Origin: Anarhynchus alexandrinus
Lineage: Eukaryota > Chordata > Aves > Charadriiformes > Charadriidae
Length of the DNA: 64,000 nt
Assembly: GCA_008711295.1 (NCBI GenBank)
Contig: VUYV01000089.1
Span: 237,270-301,269, forward strand
Reading direction: 5' to 3'
Below, piece by piece: positions 37,101 through 47,700 of this stretch. Numbering within the stretch: position 1 is the stretch's first letter; each line of letters opens with the position of its first letter. Made by a program: the position numbers and the translations under genes. The notes beneath the pieces are model-generated. The model was given only the letters and a program-made list of their open reading frames with translations. It was not told the origin of the DNA and ran no database searches.

Positions 37101-40100
37101 AAAGTAGGCTCTCATGTTCAGTGTAGATTAAGAAATTCCAAGTGTGTCCTAGATGCAGATTTTTAATACAACAAAACCCCTTAATGATGTAGATGGGTGC
37201 ATTTAATCCTCTTCACAGCAATAGCACCTTGCAATGAATAAGGAGACTAATAAAGTTGAAAATATTACCTTTGTCTCTCGGTCTTGGTAATTCAAACATT
37301 CAACAGTACCATAGCATTTACTGGCCTTCAAATAGACCCACTTACTCTGTCTTGAGATAAAACAACATTTGGAAGTAGATCCATCATTTGGTATGTGGTT
37401 GCTTTGGTACTTGCATCAAGTGATAAAACCCAGAATATTTGGTACTGGAAATGAACATTTATTGAGGCTTACTTAATGCATATGCAAGAAAAAGAAGGGA
37501 AACTCTTAAATCAGCAATTTTGTTCAGTTAACGCAGTTCCAGCAACAGCTTATGGTAGCCTATGAACATACAACAGGTCAAATACTTACATAGTAACAGC
37601 GCATGTAACTTGGCCCAGAGTATCCTGTTCCCAAATAAATGATAATCAGGTAAGTGAAATTAGGTTTATCGTGGGGTACTGCAAGGTAAAAATGCTTAAA
37701 GCACTATAGCTATGGTGGAGAAATAGACACTTAATCATATGTTTACATGCCTGTACAATCAGTTTAATGAAATTACTGTCAAAAGCATATCATTCAATTT
37801 TTCCTCTTTAGGAGGACTAAGTAGAGCCTGAGGAAAGGATGGATTCTGAATAAGAAGAAGATGCAACCAAGTACGAAGTGAGGGTTAAAATAACCCAAAG
37901 ATAAGTTTCTTTGAGGGGTAAATGAACTAGAACGGCACATGCTTTTAAGTGGCAAAGACTTTAGGCATATATTTTTTATACATTCTTGAAACAGAATAAT
38001 AAAAAATTTTCCTAAATGTGACTCCTCAGTGACGTTTAAAAGGGCCACACAATTTTACCTCCATTATTTTAAATAACAAATAAAAATATTAAAAAATAGT
38101 AAGAAATCCCCAAAGAATGTATGAAACATTGCATGTAAAAATGTTATGATTTTACCCCCAAATTATGCACCTTTCTCTGCTTTTATTAATTGATTTTTTA
38201 AAAGTGTAGGCTCTGTATTTATTGGGAATGTAGCCCAGCAAAATTTCCTGGAAAATCTGAGTTAAAAAAGGGAGGAAAAATTACTATATCTCACTATTCC
38301 TATGGAGGGTTGTTTGGCTGGATGTTTTCAAGAAAGATGCAATGGTGGAAATCTTTCAGTGAATTTTAGTCTGTGTCTCTCTGTCAATGCCGTAATGCCA
38401 GAGTAGTTTACAACCAAACTAGTTAGGCCTTGGGCAATGAATTTCCAAGTTTCTAGCACTTCTCCAGATACAGGTATCGGATACAGAGATTATTAGGTGA
38501 TAACTAGACTTTTTTTTATACAACTTTTTTACAGACCTGGTATTTCACGTCAACCCAAATACTAGTCTCGTGTCGCCATGAGTTTAAGTAGTAATATTTA
38601 ATGCTACATTTTTCATCTCTTAAGCCATTGCTACTTTTCCACAGAAGGTTACAAGCCTAAGCTTGGAAAACTCTATTCCATCGTCAGAATATTTGGGATT
38701 GTAAGAGTTACTAAAATGAAAATGATCAGGTCAATATTTGCATCAGGCCCTTTACAAAAGCAAAGAGTTTGTCATCTGTATCATATTAAGGCAGTTCAGT
38801 TAACAGGAGCTCCTGTAGTGCATAACTGAGCTGCAGGTTTCTGAAAGCCAGACTACCTGCTTATTTAGGATCTTAAATTCAGTTACGCAGTAATTTTCTG
38901 GAATGAAGCTTATAGCAGGACCAGAGTTTAAACGTGGATGCCCGACCCTGAGCGTTGTTTGAAAATTCAGACCAGAATACAGAAGCTGAAGGTGTAGCAA
39001 GTATATACACCAAATATCATCATAACTAATGCTGTTGACAGCGTGGTGTATTCTTGGAATTTATAAGAACTTGAATAAAAGGCTGAGGCTAATAGTACTA
39101 CACACTATAAAAATACAGAACAAAAGATGATAGTTTGTGAATAAAACAGCAACTGAAATTAAAGGATGTAGAAAACTGATGTGATACACGAAGCAGTTCT
39201 AGAATTAGAAACCTTACTGTAAACACAGATGTATTTAACTGTTGTCCATGTCATTTGATGCCAAGTATAACAAATCAGGTAATTTTTTTGCTGAAATTTC
39301 TTAGTTCAGACTATTGTTACAAATTTTTACTCTGCTGGAATCAGTTAAATGAAAAAAAAAAAAGTGGTACAGTGGGGATTATAAAATAAGACAAAAATCT
39401 GGCCGTATTTAGAGGTATGTGATTTCATTTACTTCAGTACAGTGCTTGAAATTTGTCAGGTTCATTGCTGCAAACAAGAAGCATATTAGTTTTTCTCTCT
39501 TAGTAAGCAAAGAACGCAAAATTACATATTTTCTTTAAGCAAAACACTACCTCAAATTTTTGCATGAATACTTGAAGTTTTCAGGTGCTATCTTCTAACA
39601 AAAGCTTCAAATTAGCACTAATGTACTTGACATTATGGAGTGGGATTCTCGATTAGAGGCCATGCTAAGGTTTTTAAAAGGTTCATACCTTAAAAATTCT
39701 ATCACCATTCTGCTCTCTAACGGTTTCCTTTTTAGCAATGAAGCTTATTTTTGTACTATATGATGTCATAGCCCAGACTTTTAAGCTAAAGGGAAAAATT
39801 AATAATTAGTTCACAGATTTGGAGTTGCTGGAGTTTGAATTTTAGGTAGAGGCAAACACAAAGAAGCTATTTGGCCACTTATTGTTTTGACTGAGACAAT
39901 AACAGTGGTCCGGTTGAAGAAATATGCTTTAGTTAATATTAATGGGTTTAAAATTTTTTTTGCTCTTTATTTTGCTTTTGCAAAAAAATCTACTTTAGAG
40001 AACCAAAAGCAATTTCTTTCTTGTGATTATTTTAAAATATGCATTCAATATAGTTAGTTAAATTTATAGTAATATCTTATAAAAAAGTCTAACACCTTTT

Positions 40101-40860
40101 TTGTATGTATTTTGTATAATGTAATACATAAGACAATTTCTGTCATTAAGAAAATGCATGGCTGCACTGAAGGAGTGATTCAAAGAAATGTATAGTATAC
40201 AAATGTAAAGAAAAAAAGCTCTTTTTTGGTGGTAGTATTGAACACAGTGTTTTGTGAAAACTGATATACAACAAGGCCTGTCAAACATATGGCTATTGCA
40301 TTAAAATTTTTCATTTCCCATTGGAAAATTAAATATTTTCACCTTGCTATCTGTAGTATTATCTTTACAAAATGTAGGAAAATGTAGGGAAAAGCACACA
40401 TCTGTAGGTAATGTTATCTGGCTTTTATAAGGAAACTTGGGATGTTTTGAGTGGCAGCTACCAGACAGATAAACAAACATTTTAAAATAATTATACTAAA
40501 TGCATAAAAGGGACAAGGTTACAGTAAGCATGTCTTTTTTTTGTTTATCTATATGAAATTGTTATAAAAATCAACATGTACTGTGTTTACAATACTGCCT
40601 GAATTGTCTTTCCTCTGGTGATTTTTCTTTTTTTTTTTTAAAAAAAAACAATAGAACCTGAAAGTCGGTCAGGATATATTTTATCAGATTTGGAAAGCAT
40701 GCCGTTCTAATAAGTTGGGAAAAACCCCATCTGTGATAATGAAGAACACCAGCTTTCCTGGGAAAGGTATAGCTCCCTAATTCAGAGCAGGCATTTGAAT
40801 GTGAAATCAAGATTTTTAAATATCAAATGGAATTTCTATTCTTTTCTGATTCATTAGTAT
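37101..40860. other. Very AT-rich noncoding DNA
   Basis: No repeat, gene or RNA recognised. CpG is nearly absent towards the right end: I count 2 between 40,021 and 40,860. This makes the contrast with the following block sharp. Confidence 0.6.
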
Positions 40861-41930
40861 TTTTGTGCATTCCTGGATGAATATGTCCGAAGCATCCATA
40901 AACTGAAAATGGTCTCGAATGCAAAGGCAAAACTTGCAGAACATTGGGCACCAACTGGAAAATGATTTTATTTCAGCTACCGGTGGATGATTACTAATAA
41001 CACGGATTTACTTTGCCTTCGTGTTCCGAATACTTACATGTTTTTGTAAGCCGTCTACTCAGAATTTATAAATAGGAAATAAAATAACCCTCGAAAGCCA
41101 AACAACTTCTTCTCCTTGTCGCCATATGCTGCATCTTTTCCCCCTAGGTTTTGTATACTCTGTGTGCTGAAGAATGGTGTCTTTTCTTTTCATGTTGCTC
41201 TGTCGGCGGTCATAACAGCTATTCTCTTCATGAATATGTAAATCCCATGCATAAAATCAGAAAAATTAGCATGGCGATTCCCGCTATAGAAGGTGCCCAA
41301 TTATGTCTGTCTAATACGTGAATAGTGATGATTTAATCTTTTGACTATATGAGCGGATTCAGGTACTGTTACAAGCGATGCTGTAATTACAGGATACCCA
41401 AACAGAGAAGCTGGGTGCGTGCACATGCTGGGGGATCGTCGGGCTTTTCATAAGAACTGGGCATCTGATGCGGGGCTGTGATGGACTGCGTGCAGATTCA
41501 TTTACAGGCGCTTACTCTGATGGTTAGTGACAAGGGAGAAAGATGCCCTAGGTCTGCGGTACCCTTCCCCTTACTAGCTGAGGCTCATTTGCATTTGAAA
41601 TTTTTTTTTTTAGTTCCTACTGAATGCTCACAATTAGAAGGGAGCGAATAAAAGTTGGGATATATAAAGGGAGAAAATGGTGACCGTGTTTGCTCGGCGT
41701 CCTTAACTCATTTGGTTTATCAGCAATGGGTGTTGGAGGGGGGAGGAAGGACATGCAGAAAACAAAAACAAAAACGCACCACCAGCAATTGATGCATTTT
41801 TGTATTTAAATAAGCAGGCGTGCTCATGCATATTTATATGACGTGCATGCCTATGCGCCGCTCTGAGCAGTGGCACTGCGGCTCGGCTGCAGTAATTAGG
41901 CTGATGTAATTATAGCAAAACAAAGCAAGC
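40861..41930. promoter_or_regulatory. CpG-retaining, motif-rich candidate regulatory element
   Basis: I count 34 CpG in 40,861-41,900, against 2 in the 840 bases before it, though GC is only moderately raised. CpG kept in an AT-moderate context usually means germline hypomethylation and constraint. Visible sites include ATGTAAAT (41236-41243) and a canonical octamer ATTTGCAT (41587-41594) for POU proteins, GTAATTAC near 41,383, two TAATTA cores (41893-41898, 41907-41912) and AACAAAG (41919-41925) for SOX/TCF factors. There is no long open frame. I infer a developmental enhancer or a noncoding-RNA promoter region; neither conservation nor activity is shown by sequence alone. Confidence 0.5.
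41587..41594 (+). promoter_or_regulatory. Canonical POU octamer ATTTGCAT
   Basis: A perfect octamer within GCTCATTTGCATTTG. Variants ATGTAAAT at 41236-41243 and its reverse complement ATTTACAT at 43052-43059 lie in the same broader block. Individually weak, but the cluster is suggestive. Confidence 0.4.
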
Positions 41931-41940
41931 TTAGGCTGAT
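41893..41940 (+). promoter_or_regulatory. Paired TAATTA cores with 10-bp direct repeat
   Basis: TTAGGCTGAT occurs at 41896-41905 and again exactly at 41931-41940, a 35-base period. GTAATTA occurs twice 14 bases apart, and AACAAAG lies between the direct repeats. The arrangement resembles a compact homeodomain/SOX binding module. Confidence 0.4.
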
Positions 41941-41943
41941 TTC

Positions 41944-41963
41944 TTTTTTTTTTTTTTTTTTTT
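41944..41963 (+). repeat. T20 homopolymer
   Basis: Twenty uninterrupted T follow directly after the direct-repeat module. No retrocopy lies beside it that would explain it as an inverted poly(A) tail. Confidence 0.9.
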
Positions 41964-42247
41964 CAAATACAGTGGGAACATTAAAGACATATGCGTATTC
42001 CAGTGTACAAAAAATGAACCTGAACTGCTGTCAGAGGCTAGGAGGACAGTGTGGCCAGTGCACCTATTGTGTCACTGCTGTAGAAAGCAGCTTAGCGATT
42101 GGCCACTGTCTGCAGCACATAATACTGACTGGTTATAAAGGACTTGTCTAGAGGAAAGCCTGTAGGTACTCCATTGTCTGGCAAAGTTGATATGACTGCA
42201 TTCTTTTTGCAGGGGGTCAGACAGCTGAACTGTAAAAGCTGCACAGA

Positions 42248-42267
42248 TTTTTTTTTTTTTTCCTTCT

Positions 42268-42299
<32 letters not shown>

Positions 42300-42308
42300 G
42301 TCTCTTCC
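42248..42308 (+). repeat. Polypyrimidine tract, T14 then (CT)n
   Basis: Bases 42248-42299 contain only C and T: T14, a CCTTCTTCC linker, then a CT dinucleotide repeat. A single G at 42300 is followed by more pyrimidines. The tract could form a triplex (H-DNA) and would be length-variable. The Arg/Glu/Lys-rich frames read from the opposite strand are artefacts of it. Confidence 0.92.
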
Positions 42309-42561
42309 ATACAGCATTTTTCTTTCATGCCCTGTCTCAGTTTGCATAGTTAAAGAGAATGCTAATTAAGATCCCTTGTCTTAACCTGAAAATAATGACT
42401 CGGATGTAAATAGAAAACTGGCGATAATTTAAAATATTCCTGCGTAGCACCAAGATATCAGTTACCGTTCTAGGGGAAAAAAAATGAAGATTTTTTTTTT
42501 TATAATCAAGGTAAACAAAGAAGAGTTATTGCTTCTCTTTCCTCCTTTCTCTCATTCTTTC

Positions 42562-42578
42562 TTTTTTTTTTTTTTTTT
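42562..42578 (+). repeat. T17 homopolymer
   Basis: Seventeen T at the end of a pyrimidine-rich stretch (CTCCTTTCTCTCATTCTTTC). It is the third of four plus-strand pyrimidine tracts between 41.94 and 43.12 kb. Confidence 0.85.
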
Positions 42579-42739
42579 AAACCAATGATGCTGTGCTATC
42601 GCAGGTCAGATAATGTTTTATTTCAGAAAGCGTGCTAGCTACATAATTTAAAAGTCCACAAATCAGTTGCAATTTAGTGCTTATTAATCCTTCTTAGGAT
42701 GTAATTCGGTGAAAGAACTGCTTTAAAAAAATTCTTTTC

Positions 42740-43080
42740 TGTATTATAGACGGATCTAACAACGCAGTCTGGGCTCCGTGCCAAAGGCTGGTATTTCACA
42801 GCAGCGACCGCCTTACAGATGAGCTGTGGGAAGCAGGAGGGAGACTCTCTTAGGGTGCCACTACTATGGAGACACAGCTGGGCTGAACAAGATTTGCTTC
42901 AAACGACAACAAGAGAGACAGAAAGTGTCTGGTTCGACCGCTGCCCAAGCAGGCAGTAACCAGAAGAGCTAGCAGCCAATCCGGCCATGCTGCACTGTTC
43001 GAAACCAGCTCTACATCCCAGCCAATCAGTGACATCACTGGTGAGAAACTCATTTACATCATGCAGTAATGAACTTTGTT
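42740..43080. promoter_or_regulatory. Promoter-like cluster with two CCAAT boxes
   Basis: Two CCAAT boxes (42976-42980, 43022-43026) lie 46 bases apart, in the contexts GCCAATCCGGCCAT and GCCAATCAGTGACATCA. The second abuts the CRE-like TGACATCA (43030-43037). CGGCCAT near 42,982 resembles a YY1 site. Immediately right come ATTTACAT (43052-43059), TAATGA (43067-43072) and CTTTGTT (43074-43080), cores for POU, homeodomain and SOX proteins. CpG density is raised (about ten in the block). No clear TATA box or initiator is seen, so direction is open. This could be the promoter of a noncoding RNA or of a distant gene's alternative first exon. Confidence 0.4.
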
Positions 43081-43102
43081 TAACGTATCCTTTTTTCTTT
43101 TC

Positions 43103-43124
43103 TTTTTTTTTTTTTTTTCCTCAN
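43103..43124 (+). repeat. T16 homopolymer ending beside an N
   Basis: Sixteen T (43103-43118), then CCTCA, then an N at 43124. The N probably marks a sequencing failure or compressed gap at the homopolymer. Confidence 0.85.
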
Positions 43125-44390
43125 CTGCCAGCATAATTTGAATCGCTATGCAAAACGGTGGCTACATTTTTCCTGATTTTTTTTTTAACTGTGTGCTGTC
43201 TCTGCAGGTAACCATGGGCATTGTTCCATTTTTTTTTCTGTTGGCCCCGTAAAACCTTTAAAAGAGTCTTTTATTGTTAATATTGTGCATATATTTTTCT
43301 TTCATGTATGTTTGTCTCCTTGTAGTCCTTATCTAATGTGGTACTGCTTCCTCCCATTATAGTCTGAGATTACCTTTAACCATCTTGGAAGGTAAAAAGG
43401 GTGTTGCTGCAGCATCGAGTTTGCATCTTTAGCTGCCATCACGATCTAAGTACTTATTCTAATGCTTCAGAAATCATTTCGCTGTGGCCGTTTTACATAT
43501 CTGGCTTTCTCTAAAGGTTCTTACATGCATCTGTTACAACTGAGTGAAGTTCAGTACTGTTATATTTCATTCTTCACCACTTTCAGCCAAGATGTCATTT
43601 TATTAATGAATAGAACTGAGATCATTTCTGAACAAATTTCACCCCCTTCCTTCCACCTCAACACAATGCACCTGATTTGCATCCATTTACCAGAATAACT
43701 GAATACAAGAGCCAGTATGAAAGGAAGTCAAGGGAGAGCTTGCATACTGCTTCGGGGTATGTTGCAGCAAAGCGAAATATAGAATTTTTGTTTAGCTATT
43801 TCTCTTTTTACTTAGGATGTGCTTAATCTACACAGAAAAGATTAGATCTTAGCTTGAAAAACTATTTTCTAGCCAGCTCTTCATATTAGGGAATAGATTT
43901 GGTGGTTTTTTAAAAGATAATAAACATGCACATTTTCTTGAGATGTGTTCAATTATAAATGGAAAACATTTGGGCAAGCCAACATTGTGTTGAACATTTG
44001 GATTTAGTTCTTTGTGGGTAAAGTAATTTGTTGTGCGAACAATTTAAAACCAGCCCGGAATACTGTGGAATGCAGAGATTTCAGACCGCATAATCTAATG
44101 AGGCAAGGTTTTGCTCTTCAGTATTCTAATAGCTGAAACAGAATCAGATAGGAGACAAATTCAATATTGTGTTATTAAATTAAAGCTCTATCTATTGCTA
44201 GTGGGCTTCAAGAGGTCAACAGTCTTTGGTAAAGCAAAATTTTATTTAAAGAAGTATTCTTAAATAGAATTTTTGTTACAATGTGATAACTTCCCCCCTC
44301 TACGCACACAATAATGTACAATTTGTTTATGGAGCTTCAGTTAGGTATTGATCCTTGTAGTCACTTTGAAAATACAGAGGATTTAAACAC
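43125..44390. other. AT-rich noncoding DNA
   Basis: It begins with a strong-looking 3' splice-site pattern (T9, then CTGTGTGCTGTCTCTGCAG ending near 43,208) on the plus strand, but no credible exon follows. Otherwise nothing is recognised. Confidence 0.45.
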
Positions 44391-44720
44391 TAAACCATAG
44401 CTCTTTCAATGCATGATGCATTCCATCATCCCATCATCAGTATTCTGTGTGCGGCTGTCCTGATTCAGCCACTAGCTCCCCTGCTGCAGATCCTGTAATT
44501 TGAATCATGCGTAATAATATATTATCCTACTGGGGGCCTTCTTTCAGTAGGAGAGTGGTTTTATACCTTCTGCTATAAGAGAACTGTTGGCTCCTTGCCA
44601 TCTCGTAGCCATTATTCACGGAGGCAATCAAGATGGTCTTCCTTAAGGAATAACATCTGCACAACTGCATGTGCCAGAAATATGCAGCCTCCCCTCACGT
44701 TATAAATTTGGTTTTCTTGG
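44391..44720. promoter_or_regulatory. Possible second regulatory block (weak)
   Basis: Five or six CpG in 300 bases. It has ATGCATGATGCAT near 44,412, repeated CATCATCCCATCATC text, AATCATGCGTAATAATATATTATCC near 44,510 and a CATGTGCC E-box-like site. The composition differs from the flanks and resembles the block at 40.9-41.9 kb on a smaller scale. It is only a candidate for alignment. Confidence 0.2.
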
Positions 44721-47700
44721 AAGCAGGAATACTTGAGAATACTGGAGCATAAAAACTGGACATTTACAGGAATCCATCAAAAGTATATTGAATGTACCAT
44801 GTGCTGAAATCCAGGCTGTGAGGACATTTGGAGCGGCTGACAGGGGCAGAGGAGAAGAAAACAGACGCTGGTGGCTGTTCTGTGGCTCTTGCTAAACTTT
44901 TTCATACTCAGGTTATTGACTTAGACGATGATTAGTGCTGTATTAAAAATGTGACATTTTCCTTGCTGACAAGGTAATTTTCTAGCTAATGTGCTGACGG
45001 TATGTTGTCAGTTGGGACTGGAGCTGCATTTCCCAAGTTGAGAATCTAACGTTATTGGATGCATTCAACAGGATGCACTATCAGTTAGTAGTGAATGAAA
45101 AACAGATACAAAAAGAGGCTAAGGTTGTAGAAAATATGGAAATTTCACAATGAAGTAGCAAATCTCAGAAATACAGAATCTGAGAATCCCCTGAAAATAC
45201 ACATTTATGAATTGTATCTGCTGGTAAAAACTCCGTAGGGCATCCGAAGGCTAGTGAAGGCAGCTGCATGGGGACAGAGAAAGAGAAACCCCAGGTCTGT
45301 GCAACTCTATCATCTGTAGAATGTGCACCGCTGTCGCATGTAGTGTACCTACGAACACTGTGGCCTACTATTTTCTTTTCTTTCATTCACATAGATATCA
45401 TCCCTAAACCACAAACAAAAAAACCCCGAGATCTTATTTTTACAAATATTCTTTTTGTGTAAGCATATAGAGGAGTGGAATTTTGGTTTGAGGTTTCACC
45501 GTACCTGTTAGCGACAACAGAGCTGTTATTTTTGAATTAGGGAAGAGAGGGGAATATTGGGGAGGAAGAGAAGAAAAGCCTGATTTAGTATATTCATCTC
45601 ATCCTGGAGCTTTACATATTCCTCCTTGAAGAACAACAATACAACTGTATTAACTAACCCTACACAAGCTGTATTTGTTACAGTACTATTGAGATGTATG
45701 GAGATGGGGGGGAGTCTTCCTGTCATCACCTCCTGTTATACCTTCTAGAAGAGAGAAATAAGATCCACAACCCGGCTGAAAATCAAAAGTGCTAATATTT
45801 AGGAACAGACGTTCTTTTGAGACTAGAGGAATGATAGTTAAGTAGGGCTCATCTGGTGGCTGACATTTAAAGAATCTTCTTAGAGGGAAGACATAACCTC
45901 AGCACCTGAATAAGCTGTCATATTCAAAGTACTGTACAAAAAAAAGATTGGTATTCTTTAAAGAAACAAGGGAAATCCAGTAATGTGGCCTAGAAATAAA
46001 CTAAATTTTAGGCAAACAGGTTGGTGGTTACTGCTGACTCCCTGACTCATGCCAAGCTATTAGTGAGGAAGAAAGTTTCATAGGCTATCGATGCTCCATT
46101 GAAGAACATCCCTCTAAATAGTCCTCGAGTTTTCAATACCTAGGGATCAATAAGAAAAAGAAATACAAAAGAAGATAATGTTTTGTAGGATTGCAGGGAG
46201 ACAAATCATCTTTTGATAGCTGAACTCTACTTTGAAATGAGGAAACAGAGTAGAGCATGGCATTTGTCATTGTTCATCCTATTTAAAAGAAGAGTTATAT
46301 CATTTGGGAGGATGAGCCAGCAAAAAACATCCACTGGAAATTACGACGCATTTCTTTTCTACTTCTGTGAACAAATACATTGTACTTGATTGTGTTCTTC
46401 TGTGCTTGCATTCATGCTTTCTGATGAAAGTCCTAACAAAAAGTCCATTCAACATATTTCTTCTAAAAAAAGCCTATTATTTCAATATCTGATGTTTCCA
46501 AGTAGGACACCTACATGAAGAGGGTATAGACACTGAAATTTGTTTTCTGCCATTACATGGTCTATGAAAATCCTACTTTTTCCAGCTTGAGTTGTACAAT
46601 TTATAATGAAAACAATAATATTGGACAGCAGAGGTGACTGCTAATGCAAATTACTGTATTTAAATTTTTATGTCATATCTAATTTTTTATAGTTTAAGAG
46701 AATGTTCCTGTTTCCTTAAATAGTCAATTTTTAAACAAACAAATTAATTCAAACAGTTCTTAAAATTAAGGTTGACAATGCTGGGAAAACACACAAGGAA
46801 TCCAATAACTTCTAGGTTCTTCCTTCAAAAATAAAAAGAGTGACTGTGAGAAAGGCGTAATTGTTTCTTTTTTGTTGATGACCTTTCAGTTGCTACCCTT
46901 TAAAAGGCCTGTGCATCCTCTCTTTTTGCAGCATGCTAAATTGAATCGTTTTTAATACTAATGAATAAATCAAGACTAGAATACCCTGCATATGTTTACC
47001 TAAAGGCAGAGGATATTGAGCTATTAAATACACTAGCTTCTTTTACAGTCAACAGTGAAACGGCAGAAAGCTATAGAGAAATATCTGCCTTGCTGAGTTT
47101 GGTCTAAAAATCTAGAATAGTACATACATACATATTTCACTTGGCATATAAATGTTCTTTGAGTACAGAATGTTTATTAGTCTGGTTTTAGCCAGTACTT
47201 AGATACATACTTGTCTAAAACTGGGGAGGAAAGAGCTTATTTATGGGATACGTTAATACTGAATCAAAATACCATCTTGGGTAAACAAGGTCAGTTACTA
47301 TTTTACTGTGACACTTTAGCTTTCCTCACTTTAAATTAGGCTGTGGGAAATGGAGTGCGATCGCTATTCTCTGTATGAGAAAAAGCCTGGAAGGGACTGA
47401 AAACGGTTTTCTAGAAGCAAGTATAGAAAGGATGGTGAATAATAGGTAAAGGAGTCATCAGTTGTTCAAGGTCAGTCCTACAATGACTTAAGGGTGATAC
47501 CAGAAAAGAGGCTCTTTCTAGGCATAAACGCTGCACTGAAATGTCTTCGTTTTACTGGTGGCTAATGGCAGGGCAGTTGAGCAGTGTGCGTTGGACTATG
47601 TCACCCTGAAGGCCACCAAACAGAGGCTTTGATGTGCAAGGCAGTAAACTCTGACTTCTATGGCTGTGTTTTTAGTTCCTCTTAGACTCGTTTTCATTTT

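Noticed and set aside
42120..42132. TAATACTGACTGG, resembling the miR-200 family mature start
   Set aside because: It differs from the known mature sequences within the first dozen bases, and no complementary arm for a 60-80 nt hairpin lies nearby.
42072..42347. Minus-strand frame with an Arg-Glu-Lys repeat
   Set aside because: The repeat is the translated complement of the CT microsatellite.
42931..42940. GGTTCGACC, resembling a tRNA B box
   Set aside because: No matching A box upstream and no cloverleaf can be drawn.
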